A stretch of DNA of 64,000 nt from JALZKA01 sp963721645. Lineage in GTDB: Bacteria; Actinomycetota; Thermoleophilia; Solirubrobacterales; 70-9. This document shows, one piece after another, positions 34,622 through 43,207 of the stretch (the stretch's first letter is position 1; the number at the start of each line of letters is the position of its first letter). The stretch spans positions 1-64,000 of the forward strand of contig CAVRJK010000002.1 in assembly GCA_963721645.1 (NCBI GenBank), written 5' to 3'. The notes below the pieces were generated by a model. The model ran no database searches and had not been told where the DNA came from. It saw nothing but the letters and a program-made list of their open reading frames with translations. The translations under genes and the position numbers were made by a program.

Positions 34622-34627
34622 TATCCT
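34622..34627 (+). promoter_or_regulatory. Predicted -10 box (TATCCT) for rpmJ-rpsM-rpsK-rpsD-rpoA
   Basis: TATCCT preceded by CTGC, identical to the rpmG box at 2071-2076 and, like it, closely followed by a terminator hairpin. Confidence 0.5.
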
Positions 34628-34632
34628 CGTTT

Positions 34633-34654
34633 GCCGGCTTTCGGAGCCGGTTTT
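34633..34654 (+). terminator. Promoter-proximal terminator/attenuator ahead of rpmJ
   Basis: GCCGGCT-TTCGG-AGCCGG then TTTT. It begins at the predicted transcription start (~34634) and lies 70 bases before rpmJ. The T-run is short. The rest of the 142-base map-rpmJ gap encodes nothing recognised. Confidence 0.55.
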
Positions 34655-34726
34655 GGCCTGCTCGTCCGATTCATGGGACAGGCGGGCATTCTGTGAGATA
34701 CGACCCCTGGAAGGCGCGAAAACGCG

Positions 34727-34840
34727 TTGAAAGTACGAGCGTCAGTAAAGCCGATGTGTGAGAGGTGCCGCGTGATCAAGCGGCGCGGCGTCGTGCTGGT
34801 CATTTGCTCGAACCCCAGGCACAAGCAGCGGCAGGGCTAG
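34727..34840 (+). CDS. rpmJ: 50S ribosomal protein L36, zinc-binding form
   Basis: 37 residues from TTG: 'KVRASVKPMCERCRVIKRRG' then 'VVLVICSNPRHKQRQG'. Cys-x2-Cys, a later Cys and His form the zinc site of the C+ paralogue. GGAAGG at ~34709-34714 is a distant ribosome site. The TTG is the only start that gives the family N-terminus. Confidence 0.93.
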   Translation: MKVRASVKPMCERCRVIKRRGVVLVICSNPRHKQRQG

Positions 34841-34858
34841 AAGGAGTACGGAAAGAAC

Positions 34859-35236
34859 TTGGCACGCATCGCGGGAGTCAATCTCCCACTCAACAAAAGG
34901 ATCGAGATCGGGCTTACCTACGTCCACGGGATCGGCCGTTCGACGGCCAACGACATCCTGGTCAAGGCGAAGGTCGATCCGAACACATTCGTCAAGGACC
35001 TCACCGAGGACGAAACCATCAAGCTTCGCGACGCCGTCGAAGCGGGCGACGTCGAGGGTGACCTCCGCCGCGAGCGCTCGCAGAACATCAAGCGCCTCTC
35101 GGAGATCGGGTCCTACCGCGGCCTGCGCCACCGGCGCGGCCTGCCCACGCGCGGCCAGCGCACCAAGACCAACGCGCGCGGCCGCAAAGGCCCCAAGCGC
35201 ATGTCCATCGCCGGCAAGAAGAAGCCGACGAAGTAG
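34859..35236 (+). CDS. rpsM: 30S ribosomal protein S13
   Basis: 125 residues from TTG with AAGGAG at 34841-34846. 'ARIAGVNLPLNKRIEIGLTYVHGIG', 'GSYRGLRHRRGLPTRGQRTKTNARGRKG' are S13 motifs; the basic tail contacts P-site tRNA. Confidence 0.96.
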   Translation: MARIAGVNLPLNKRIEIGLTYVHGIGRSTANDILVKAKVDPNTFVKDLTEDETIKLRDAVEAGDVEGDLRRERSQNIKRLSEIGSYRGLRHRRGLPTRGQRTKTNARGRKGPKRMSIAGKKKPTK

Positions 35237-35246
35237 AGGAATCTGA

Positions 35247-35645
35247 ATGTCGCCCCAACCAAAGAAGAAGGGCCGTCCGCGCCGCAGGGTTCGCAAGAAC
35301 GTGCCTTTCGGCATCGCCCACATCAAGACTTCGTTCAACAACACGATCGTCACGATCACCGACCCCGAGGGCAACGTGATCGTCTGGGAGTCCGCCGGCT
35401 CGGCCGGATTCAAGGGCTCGCGCAAGTCAACCCCCTTCGCCGCGCAGGTGACGGCCGACGCTGCCGCCCGTAAGGGCATGGAGCACGGCCTCGAGCGCGT
35501 CGAGGTCCACGCCAAGGGCGCGGGCTCGGGCCGTGACACCGCGATCCGCTCGCTCCAGGCCGCGGGTCTCAACGTCACCACCGTCAAGGACGTGTCGCCG
35601 CAGGCCCACAACGGCTGCCGTCCCAAGAAGCGGAGGCGCGTCTAA
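35247..35645 (+). CDS. rpsK: 30S ribosomal protein S11
   Basis: 132 residues, ATG. 'GIAHIKTSFNNTIVTITDPEGNVI', 'GSRKSTPFAAQVTADAAARKG' and 'NGCRPKKRRRV' are S11 signatures; it forms the E-site mRNA cleft. rpsD follows after 2 bases. Confidence 0.97.
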   Translation: MSPQPKKKGRPRRRVRKNVPFGIAHIKTSFNNTIVTITDPEGNVIVWESAGSAGFKGSRKSTPFAAQVTADAAARKGMEHGLERVEVHAKGAGSGRDTAIRSLQAAGLNVTTVKDVSPQAHNGCRPKKRRRV

Positions 35646-35647
35646 CC

Positions 35648-36268
35648 ATGGCCAGAGATACCGGAGCCCAGTGCAAGCAGTGCCGTCGCGAAGGCCAGAA
35701 GCTCTTCCTGAAGGGCCAGCGCTGCCTGACCGATAAATGTGGCGTCGAGCGCCGCTCTTATCCGCCCGGCGAGCACGGCCGCACGCGCGTGCGCGCCTCG
35801 GAGTACCGCAACCAGCTCCGCGAGAAGCAAAAGACGCGCCGCTACTACCAGCTGCTCGAAAAGCAGTTCCGCGCCTACTACGAGAAGGCCGCACGCCAGC
35901 CCGGCGTCACCGGAGACAACCTCCTCCGCCTTCTCGAGCGCCGCTTCGACAACGTCTTGGTAAGGCTCGGCTTCGCGGCTTCACGCCGTCAGGCCAGGCA
36001 GCTCATCAGCCACGGACATTGGATGGTGAACGGCCGCCGCGTCGATATCCCGAGCTACCAGGTCCGGCCCGACGACCTGATCCAGGTCAAGCCGGATACA
36101 AATGCGACGGACGTAGTCCGCGCAGCAACAGAGTTGACCGCCGCGGTTCCACCGTGGCTGCAAGCAGATCACGACTCCCTGACCGCAAAGGTCCTCCGCC
36201 TGCCAGAGCGCGTGGAGATTGAGACCCCGGTTCAGGAGCAGTTGATCGTCGAGCTCTACTCCAAGTAG
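35648..36268 (+). CDS. rpsD: 30S ribosomal protein S4, zinc-binding form
   Basis: 206 residues, ATG. The N-terminal Cys cluster (CKQC, then CLTDKC) is the zinc finger of the C+ form. The S4 RNA-binding domain reads 'RLGFAASRRQARQLISHGHWMVNGRRVDIPSYQV'. S4 is a primary 16S binder and in many bacteria represses the alpha operon. Confidence 0.96.
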   Translation: MARDTGAQCKQCRREGQKLFLKGQRCLTDKCGVERRSYPPGEHGRTRVRASEYRNQLREKQKTRRYYQLLEKQFRAYYEKAARQPGVTGDNLLRLLERRFDNVLVRLGFAASRRQARQLISHGHWMVNGRRVDIPSYQVRPDDLIQVKPDTNATDVVRAATELTAAVPPWLQADHDSLTAKVLRLPERVEIETPVQEQLIVELYSK

Positions 36269-36308
36269 TAGAGCTCCCACCGCACGACCCAAAGACCGGA
36301 GTGATTCC

Positions 36309-37286
36309 ATGACCACCCTGCCCGAATTTCAAGTGCCCAAGATCTCGAAGGAAGACGTAGACGAGAACAAGGGGACATTCACGATCGAGCCCCTCGACAA
36401 GGGCTTCGGCTACACCTTCGGCAACAGCCTGCGCCGCGTGCTGCTCTCCTCGCTCGGAGGAGCGGCGATCACCAGCGTCCGCATCGAGGGCGTCGCCCAC
36501 GAGTTCTCGACCGTTCAGGGTGTCAAGGAAGATGTCACCGACATCGTCTTGAACCTCAAGGACATCGTCGTCCGGATGCACTCCGACGCCGACGAGGTCG
36601 AAGCGCCCCTGGTGGCGACCGGCCCCGGCGAGGTCACCGCAAAGGACATCGACCTGCCCGCGGGCGTCGAGATCCTGAACCCCGAGGCTCCGATCGCCAC
36701 GCTCGAGAAGAAGACCAAGCTCGAGATGTACCTGACGATCGGCCGCGGCCGCGGTTACTCGCCGGCCGAGGAGAACAAGTCTGAGGACCAGCCCATCGGC
36801 GTGGTCCCGATCGACTCGATCTTCTCGCCGATCCGGCGTGCCGCGTACTCCGTGGACTCCGCCCGCGTCGGGCAGCGCACGGACTTCGACAAGCTCGCGC
36901 TCGAGGTCGAGACCGACGGCTCGATCGAGCCCGGATCGGCACTTCGCGAAGCCGCAGAGATCCTGATCAAGTCGCTCGCGATCTTCACCGACGCGGACCG
37001 CGTCGAGGAACTGACCGCACGCGACAACTTCGAGGCCCTTGCGGCCGCCGAAGGTGCTGCGCCCGGTGGGGCACCCGCGACCGACGGCGACGATCGTCTG
37101 ATCGAGGAGCTCGAGGTCGGCGTCCGCGCCTACAACTGCCTCAAGCGAGCCGGCATCCAGACCGTCGGCGACCTCGTCACGCGCTCCGAGTCGGAGCTGA
37201 ACGCTATCCCGAACTTCGGGCGCCGCTCGACCGAAGAGGTCATCGACGCGCTCCACCAGCTCGGGCTTTCGCTCCGCGGCGAGTAG
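36309..37286 (+). CDS. rpoA: DNA-directed RNA polymerase subunit alpha
   Basis: 325 residues, ATG. The N-terminal assembly domain has 'IEPLDKGFGYTFGNSLRRVLLSSLGGAAITSVRIEGVAHEF'; the C-terminal domain has 'VGVRAYNCLKRAGIQTVGDLVTRSESEL' and 'RSTEEVIDALHQLGLSL', the helix-hairpin-helix that contacts UP elements and activators. An Ala/Gly linker joins them. Complete. Confidence 0.98.
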   Translation: MTTLPEFQVPKISKEDVDENKGTFTIEPLDKGFGYTFGNSLRRVLLSSLGGAAITSVRIEGVAHEFSTVQGVKEDVTDIVLNLKDIVVRMHSDADEVEAPLVATGPGEVTAKDIDLPAGVEILNPEAPIATLEKKTKLEMYLTIGRGRGYSPAEENKSEDQPIGVVPIDSIFSPIRRAAYSVDSARVGQRTDFDKLALEVETDGSIEPGSALREAAEILIKSLAIFTDADRVEELTARDNFEALAAAEGAAPGGAPATDGDDRLIEELEVGVRAYNCLKRAGIQTVGDLVTRSESELNAIPNFGRRSTEEVIDALHQLGLSLRGE

Positions 37287-37307
37287 CTTTCTCTCCAGTA
37301 GGTCCTC

Positions 37308-37661
37308 ATGCGCCACTCGAAGCAAAAAGGAAAGCTAAACCGAGACAAGGCCCACCGCAAGGCCTTGATGCTCAACCTGTGCCGTGAGGTGATCGACCAC
37401 GAGCGGATCAAGACGTCCGAGGCGAAGGCCAAGGCCGTCAAGCCCCAGCTCGAAAAGCTGATCACGCTCGGCAAGCGCGGTGACCTTCACGCCCGTCGCC
37501 AGGCTCTCTCGAAGCTCGGTCAGGACAAGTTCCTGGTCCACAAGCTCTTCGAGGAGATCGCTCCCCGCTACGAGGAGCGCCCAGGCGGCTACACCCGCAT
37601 CGTGAAACTGGGCCCCCGTCGATCTGATTCGACGGAAATGGTCTTCCTCGAACTCGTATAG
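37308..37661 (+). CDS. rplQ: 50S ribosomal protein L17
   Basis: 117 residues, ATG. 'RHSKQKGKLNRDKAHRKALMLNLCREVIDHERIKTSEAKAKAVKP' and 'GGYTRIVKLGPRRSDSTEMVFLELV' are canonical. The stop (37659-37661) overlaps the first codons of truA. Confidence 0.96.
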   Translation: MRHSKQKGKLNRDKAHRKALMLNLCREVIDHERIKTSEAKAKAVKPQLEKLITLGKRGDLHARRQALSKLGQDKFLVHKLFEEIAPRYEERPGGYTRIVKLGPRRSDSTEMVFLELV

Positions 37662-38419
37662 CCGGCTTCAGGCTGACAATCGCCTATGACGGGTCCGGCT
37701 TTTCCGGTTGGGCACGGCAACCTGGCCTCCGGACGGTCCAGGAGGTAGTCGAAGAGTCCGTCGGGCGGATCCTGGGAGGGACGCCCGTCGAGCTCACCGT
37801 CGCGGGAAGAACGGACACCGGGGTCCACGCTCTCGGCCAGGTGGCGAGCTTCGAACTGGATCGGGAGCCGCCCGACCGGTTCGCGTCGAGGATCAACGCC
37901 GTTCTGCCCGGCGACGTCTCCGTCCTGGCGTGCGACGAGGTGGCTGACGGCTTTGACGCGCGCCGATGGGCTACCTCCCGGCGCTACCGGTACCGCGTCC
38001 TCACAGCCGAGCACCGCACGCCATTCGAGGAGGGCCGGGCTCTCTGGTGGCCGCGTTCGCTCGATCGGGCCGCGCTCGACGCTTGCGCCGCGGCAATCCA
38101 GGGAGTGCACGACTTCACCGCGTTCACCCCGACCCAGACCGAGCACGTGCGCTTCGAGCGCCGGGTCATCTCGGCCGCCTGGGAGGACGAGTGCGAGGCG
38201 ATCCTGGTCTTCGACATAACCGCCGACGCCTTCATGCGCAACATGATCCGCGTGCTGGTGGGGACGATGCTCGAGGTGGGAGGGGGCAGGCGAACGGTCA
38301 CGGACTTCGCGGCGCTCCTCGAAGGTGCGCCCCGTGATCGTGCCGGGGCGACCGCTCCTCCTCACGGCCTGTATTTCGCAGGCGTCGAGTTCGGCGACGG
38401 ACCCACCTACGAGCACTGA
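37658..38419 (+). CDS. truA: tRNA pseudouridine(38-40) synthase TruA, non-standard start
   Basis: The frame is open from 37628. 'FRLTIAYDGSGFSGWARQPG' is the TruA N-terminus, 'VAGRTDTGVHALGQV' carries the catalytic Asp, and 'RYRVL', 'DFTAF' and 'FMRNMIRVLVGTMLEVG' follow. The first ATG/GTG/TTG in frame is the GTG at 37841, after the catalytic Asp, so translation must begin earlier. ATA at 37658 (overlapping the rplQ TAG; ~253 residues) or CTG at 37673 are the only plausible starts; a base error at the start is possible. TruA modifies U38-40 in tRNA anticodon arms and commonly follows rplQ. Confidence 0.85.
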   Translation: MAGFRLTIAYDGSGFSGWARQPGLRTVQEVVEESVGRILGGTPVELTVAGRTDTGVHALGQVASFELDREPPDRFASRINAVLPGDVSVLACDEVADGFDARRWATSRRYRYRVLTAEHRTPFEEGRALWWPRSLDRAALDACAAAIQGVHDFTAFTPTQTEHVRFERRVISAAWEDECEAILVFDITADAFMRNMIRVLVGTMLEVGGGRRTVTDFAALLEGAPRDRAGATAPPHGLYFAGVEFGDGPTYEH

Positions 38420-38430
38420 GAGCGGTTCAG

Positions 38431-38436
38431 TAGGTT
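38431..38436 (+). promoter_or_regulatory. Predicted -10 box (TAGGTT), leaderless
   Basis: TAGGTT ends 7 bases before the ATG of the thioredoxin-fold gene at 38444. Confidence 0.45.
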
Positions 38437-38443
38437 CTCGCGC

Positions 38444-38728
38444 ATGCCAGAACCTGTGAAGCTCCACCGCTGCTCCTACACCTTTCTCCACACCGAGATG
38501 GATGCCTGCTGGAAGGTCGAGAAGGCGCTCAAGGAGGAGGGGGTCCCCTACGAGGTCGTCAAGCACGGCTACGGCAAGAGCGACAAGTCCCGTGCCGAGA
38601 TCATCGAGAAGTCGGGGCAAAAGCTCCTTCCCGTGCTCGAGCTCCCTTCGGGCGAGGTCTACCGCGCAGACTCCGGCGAGATGGCCGATCGGGTCAGGGG
38701 CGGCGGATTGGATACGCCGGCCGCATAA
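38444..38728 (+). CDS. Thioredoxin-fold protein (glutaredoxin / GST N-terminal-like)
   Basis: 94 residues, ATG. 'VKLHRCSYTFLHTEMDACWKVEKALKEEGVPYEVVKHGYGKSDKS' followed by 'KLLPVLELPSGEVYRADSGEMAD' matches the glutaredoxin/GST_N layout with the cis-Pro loop (LLPVLEL). The canonical CxxC is absent; two Cys 12 residues apart lie on the first strand and helix. It is probably a soluble redox or binding domain; the partner is unknown. No ribosome site; a -10 box sits 7 bases before the ATG. Confidence 0.7.
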   Translation: MPEPVKLHRCSYTFLHTEMDACWKVEKALKEEGVPYEVVKHGYGKSDKSRAEIIEKSGQKLLPVLELPSGEVYRADSGEMADRVRGGGLDTPAA

Positions 38729-38761
38729 GCAGCGGCCTCCGTCAGGTACGGGGCCGGTTCA

Positions 38762-38767
38762 TAGACT
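38762..38767 (+). promoter_or_regulatory. Predicted -10 box (TAGACT) for surE, near-leaderless
   Basis: TAGACT ends 8 bases before the surE ATG, and no ribosome site is present. Confidence 0.45.
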
Positions 38768-38775
38768 CGAACCAG

Positions 38776-39598
38776 ATGCGCGTTCTGGTCACAAACGACG
38801 ATGGGATCCGCGCCCAGGGCATCCAGGCGCTGCGCAGGGCCTTGCGCGAGCTCGACGACGTCGAGGTCCATGTGGTCGCTCCGGACTCCAACCGCTCGGC
38901 GACTGCTCGCAGCATCACGACCCGCTCACCGCTCTGGGTCGAGGAGATGGAGTTCGACGACGGCGATATCGGCTTCGCCACCGACGGCACGCCCGTCGAC
39001 TGCGTCCGCTTTGCCGACCTGGGCCTGCTCGGGGAAAAGCCCGATCTGATCGTCTCGGGGATCAATCACGGCTCAAATCTGGGCGATGACGTCACCTATT
39101 CGGGAACGGTCGCCGCCGCCTTCGAGGGCATCGTCCTGGGTGTCCCGTCGATCGCGCTCTCCCAGCAGTCGGCGAAGGGGGAGATGGGCTTTGCGCCCGG
39201 GCGCTCCTTCGATTTCGGGTTCGCGGCGGCTCTGGCCGCACGGCTCGTGGAGAAGATTCGTGCCGAGCCGATGCCCGAAGGGACCCTCTTGAACGTGAAC
39301 GTGCCGGCCGGCGAGCCGCAGGGCGTCGAAGTCACGAGGCTCGGAAAGCGCCTCTACGACGACGAGATGAAGCTCGTCGAAGAAGACGAGAACGGCCGGC
39401 GGCGCTATCGAATCTACGGCTTCGAGCCATCGTTTCAAGGACGAGCCGGGAACGGACCTGGCCGCACTTGCCCGCGGCAAGGTCGCGCTGACGCCGATCC
39501 ACTTCGACCTCACCCACCACGACGGGCTGGACGGAATGGGGGAGTGGGACATCCAGGATCTGATGGACGCGGCGGCAAGGGCCGTGCCCCCGGCATGA
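38776..39598 (+). CDS. surE: 5'-nucleotidase SurE, frame-shifted by one extra base
   Basis: ATG 'RVLVTNDDGIRAQGIQALRRAL' carries the metal-binding NDDG; 'VAPDSNRSATARSIT' and 'SGINHGSNLGDDVTYSGTVAAA' are the other SurE motifs. After 'YGFEPS' the frame must change at TTT 39433-39435 to give FKDEPGTD..., ending '...LTPIHFDLTHHDGLDGMGEWD' and the TGA at 39596-39598. With one base removed it has 273 residues, near the usual length. SurE hydrolyses nucleoside monophosphates. Without correction the frame fuses to ligA. The ligA ATG overlaps the stop. Confidence 0.85.
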
Positions 39599-41612
39599 GC
39601 GCCGATCCAGCCGAGCGCGCCGATGAGCTGCGCAGCCAGCTCGAGTACCACAACGAGCGCTACTACGTAAAGGACGATCCTGAGATCGGGGACGACGAGT
39701 ACGACGCCCTGATCGACGAGCTACGCGCTCTTGAGGCCGAGCACCCCGAGCTTGAGACGCCGGAGTCCCCGACGCAGAGGGTGGGTGGCACCCCGCTCTC
39801 TCGCTTCGAGCAGGTCGAGCATCCCGAGCCGATGCTCTCGCTCGCCAACGCGCGCTCCGAGGAGGACATGCGAGCCTGGGAGAACCGCATTGCGAACCTC
39901 CTCAAGCGCTTCGACATCACCGCCGCGGAGACCTCATACGTGACCGAGCCCAAGATCGACGGGCTCGCCATCTCGCTCATCTACGAGCGACGGCAAGCTG
40001 GTCCGCGGTGCAACCCGTGGCGACGGCCGGATCGGCGAGGACGTGACCCACAACCTCCTGACCATCGGCGACATCCCCCGCGAGATTCCCGACGCGCCCG
40101 AGATGATCGAGGTCCGCGGCGAGATCTACTACCCGCGCTCGGGCTTCGTCAAGATGAACGAGGAGCGAGCCGAGGCCGGCGAGTCCACCTTTGCCAACCC
40201 GCGAAACGCCGCCGCGGGAACGATCCGCCAGCTCGACCCCAAGATCGCCGCTTCCCGGCCATTGGCGATGTGGTGCTACGGCATCGGCACCCGCAAGGGC
40301 GTCGAGCACAAGACCCACCACGACGAGATCGAGTGGCTCAGGGAGCGCGGCTTTGCCGTCGAGGACGAGATCGAGCTGCATGAGGGAATCGATTCGGTCG
40401 TGACCAAGTGCAAATGGTGGGAGGAGCGTCGCGAAGGTCTCGATTACGAGATCGACGGCGTCGTCGTCAAGGTGAACGAGCGAGCGCTCTGGCGGGAACT
40501 CGGCGTGGTCGGCCGCGAGCCGCGCTGGGCGATCGCCTGGAAGTTCCCGCCGATCACGGCGACGACGGAGCTTCGCCATGTGGTCTGGAACGTGGGCCGG
40601 GTCGGCCACCTGATCCCGTTCGCCCAGCTCGAGCCTGTGCAGGTCGGCGGCGTCACGGTGAGTCAGGCGACCCTCCACAACGAGGAGGACCTGGCGCGAA
40701 AGGACGTGCGCGAAGGCGATGTGGTCGTCGTGACCCGCGCCGGGGACGTGATTCCCGCAGGTGATTGCGCCCCTGATCCAGCGGCGCGAAGGCAAGCGCT
40801 TGAAGAAGGCCAAGCCGCCCAAGAAGTGCCCCCGCTGCGACACGCCGACGGTGAAGCCCGAGGACTCCGTCTTCACCGTCTGCCCAAATCGGCGCGGCTG
40901 CCCCGGCCAGAACTTCCAGCGGGTCAAGCACTTCACTGCGGTCATGGACATCGAGGGCTTCGGCGAAAAGCTCTCCCTCCGTTTCCTCGACGAGGGTCTG
41001 ATCAAAGACCAGGCGGGCGTCTACGACATCACCGTGGAGGATCTTCAGGGACTCGAAGGCTTCGGCGAGATCTCGGCTCGAAACCTCAAGGCCGCGATCG
41101 ACGAGTCGCTCAAGCAGCCGTACTCGATCGTTCTGTTCGCGCTCGGGTTGCCTGGCATCGGCTACGTGACAGCGCAGTCGCTGGCCGAGCACTTCGGCAC
41201 GATCGACGCGCTGCTCGAGGCCGACGCGGAGGCGATCGAAGAGGTCGAGGGGGTCGGTCCGATCACGGCTGCTCAGATCGCCGAGGAGCTCGCCGAGGAA
41301 CCCACGCGCGAGCTGGTCGAGAAGCTTCGCGACCGCGGGCTCCGCTTTGAGCTCGATCCGTCGGAGCGCCGAGCCCAGGGAGGCCCACTCGAAGGCAAGA
41401 CGTTTGTCATCACCGGCACGTTGCCGAACCTCTCGCGCGACGAGGCCTCCTCGCGCATCAAGCGCGCCGGCGGCAAGGTCACCGGCTCCGTCTCGAAGAA
41501 GACGGATTACGTGGTCGCCGGCGACAGCCCGGGCTCAAAGCTCGCCAAGGCCGAGGACCTCGGCGTGGACGTGATCGACGAAGCGAAGCTCGGCAAGCTC
41601 CTCGAATTGTGA
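39595..41612 (+). CDS. ligA: NAD-dependent DNA ligase LigA, with two +1 frame changes
   Basis: The ATG overlaps the surE stop. Domain Ia 'RYYVKDDPEIGDDEYDALIDELR' binds NMN, and the KxDG nucleophile is in 'EPKIDGLAISLIYE'. The first frame change is at ~39988 (TACGAGC/GACGGC) and the second at ~40757 (ATTCCCG/CAGGTG). OB, Cys4 zinc (CPRC ... CPNRRGC), helix-hairpin-helix and BRCT ('GKTFVITGTLPNLSRDEAS') domains follow. Removing one base at each site gives exactly 671 residues, the size of E. coli LigA. The gene is essential, so either the sequence has errors or another ligase exists. Confidence 0.88.
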
Positions 41613-41622
41613 GCACCCTGCA

Positions 41623-41759
41623 AGGGTCTGGCCCCGGGCCAGACCCCGGGTCTGACCCCGTGGGCGCGAAAACGCTACATGTAGCGTCTCGTCCACTTTG
41701 TGAGGGTCTGGCCCCTCGGCGGTGATTGTGAGGGTCTGGCCCCTCGGGGGGCCCCTCGG
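41623..41759 (+). repeat. Cluster of GGGTCTGRCCC palindromic elements after ligA
   Basis: AGGGTCTGGCCCC at 41623, GGGCCAGACCCC at ~41636, GGGTCTGACCCC at 41648-41659, then AGGGTCTGGCCCCT at 41703-41716 and 41731-41744. These are variants of the 1975-2035 and rpsE/rpmD elements with G in the second arm. They occupy the convergent gap between ligA and the carboxypeptidase gene and may serve as bidirectional terminators. Confidence 0.8.
41672..41687. repeat. 16-bp perfect palindrome ACGCTACATGTAGCGT
   Basis: Perfectly self-complementary, inside the repeat cluster after ligA and preceded by GCGCGAAA. It could be a protein-binding site, a cruciform or another mobile palindrome; only one copy is seen in this window. 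Confidence 0.6.
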
Positions 41760-41806
41760 GTGTGGCGTCGGCGGTGGTTCCGTCGGTGGCGGCCGCGGTG
41801 GTTGGG

Positions 41807-43143
41807 CTAGCGGTAGCGGGCTATTGCCGCGGCCATTGCGTCTTGTGCGCGCTGGGCGGAGGAGATCGAGACGTTGTTCATGAGGATCGAGAAGGCGACT
41901 GTGCCCGCGCCCGCCCGGCAGTAGCCCGAGAGGGCGCTCACGCCGTTGATCGTCCCGGTCTTGGCGTGGCAGCGGCCTTCGGCCGCCGTGTTGCGCATGC
42001 GGCCGCTGAGGGTTCCCGACTGCCCGGCCGTGGCGAGCGAGTCGAAGAAGGCGCGCCTTCTGGGAGTCGCTCTTTCGCATGTAGGTCAGGAGTCGGGCGA
42101 CGTTCTTGGGCGAGGCGGTGTTCGAGCGGGCCAGGCCCGAGCCGTTGACCATGTGCACGTTGCTCCCCGCCTTGCGGGTAAACGCCTCCGTGCGGCCGGC
42201 TCCACGCCGGGTGGTGCCCTGCTTGTTGGGTCCGGTGCCGATGCGCTTGAGGAGCATCTCGGCGTAGAAGTTGTCGGAGGGCGTATTGGTCTGCGCGGCG
42301 AGGGAGGCGGCACTCGGCGACGCGACGGATCCCAGCGGCTCCTTGTCCAAGAGCCTGCCCGGCGTACCGGAGACCTTCACTCCGCCCGTCACACGAATGC
42401 CTCGCTCCCTGAGCTCGGCGATCAACTCGTCGCCCGCGTTTCGCGCCGGGCTCGCGGCGTAGCCGCCTCCTGCGTCGGTGCCCCGGTTGAACGAAAGGCC
42501 CGAGAGCGTCGGTAGGTCGCCGAGATCCGGATTGACGCCGGGCACCGGGACCGAGCCCTTCCCGTCGAACACGGTGGGGTCGGCAACCACTTTCCCCTTC
42601 ACCCTGCGAATCCCGGCTTCCTTGACCGCCTTGGCGAGAGGGCCGAGACTGGTGAGCGGCAGGCCACGCGCCCCTGCAAAGCCCGCCGCCGCCAGCGCCG
42701 GGTCGCCGTCGCCCCTGAGGACGAGGCTGCCCTTGAGGGTCCTCGCGCGCCCACCCTGTGCGCCGGCCTCGCTCGAAGATCCGGGTCTCGAGGCGGCCGC
42801 TGCCGCCAAAGCGCTCCAGGTAAGCAGCGGTGGTGAAGAGCTTCGTGTTGGAAGCGAGGATCCTCGAGCTCGATCCGGAGTCGGAATACAGGAGGCGGTT
42901 CGAGTTGGCATCGACGTCATAGACGTAGGCGCCGGACGCTCCGCCGACCGAGTTCATCTGGTTCTCGAGAATGCTTTTCAGCCGGCTACGCGAGATGCCC
43001 TTCTTGGCCGCCAGCGGTGTGCCTTCGCGGGCAACAGGTGTGTCCGTCCCTTCCGCCGGGACCTCGGCGGACGCCGCCGCGCCGCCGGTCGCAAACGTCA
43101 CAACCGCCGCGAGAATCCCTGCTCGCACCCGCAAAATACGCAC
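41807..43143 (-). CDS. dacB: D-alanyl-D-alanine carboxypeptidase/endopeptidase (PBP4, peptidase S13), with two +1 frame changes
   Basis: Starts at GTG 43143 with a signal peptide ('RVRAGILAAVVTFATGGAAASAE'). The catalytic SxxK is 'ASNTKLF', the second motif is SDN ('TPSDNFYAEM') and the third KTG ('CHAKTGTINGVSALSGY'), as in class C penicillin-binding proteins. The frame must shift at ~42771 (TTCGAG/C/GAG) and ~42053 (GCG/C/GCC). With both bases removed it has 444 residues. It trims peptidoglycan stem peptides outside the membrane. A -10 box sits 6 bases before the GTG. Confidence 0.85.
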
Positions 43144-43149
43144 GGATCG

Positions 43150-43155
43150 AAGATA
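43150..43155 (-). promoter_or_regulatory. Predicted -10 box (TATCTT) for dacB, leaderless
   Basis: Minus-strand TATCTT, preceded by CAGC, ends 6 bases before the GTG start. Confidence 0.45.
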
Positions 43156-43194
43156 GCTGGGCGTGTATACGAACGTGAGTTCCGCCCTCCCTGC

Positions 43195-43200
43195 GATACT
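43195..43200 (+). promoter_or_regulatory. Predicted -10 box (GATACT) for the patatin gene, leaderless
   Basis: GATACT ends 7 bases before ATG 43208, supporting that start over the upstream in-frame ATG at 43163. Confidence 0.4.
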
Positions 43201-43207
43201 TCAGCCG

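Noticed and set aside
38776..40383. A single 535-residue SurE-LigA fusion protein
   Set aside because: The fusion arises only because one extra base in surE joins the frame to ligA; the true surE stop and ligA ATG overlap at 39595-39598.
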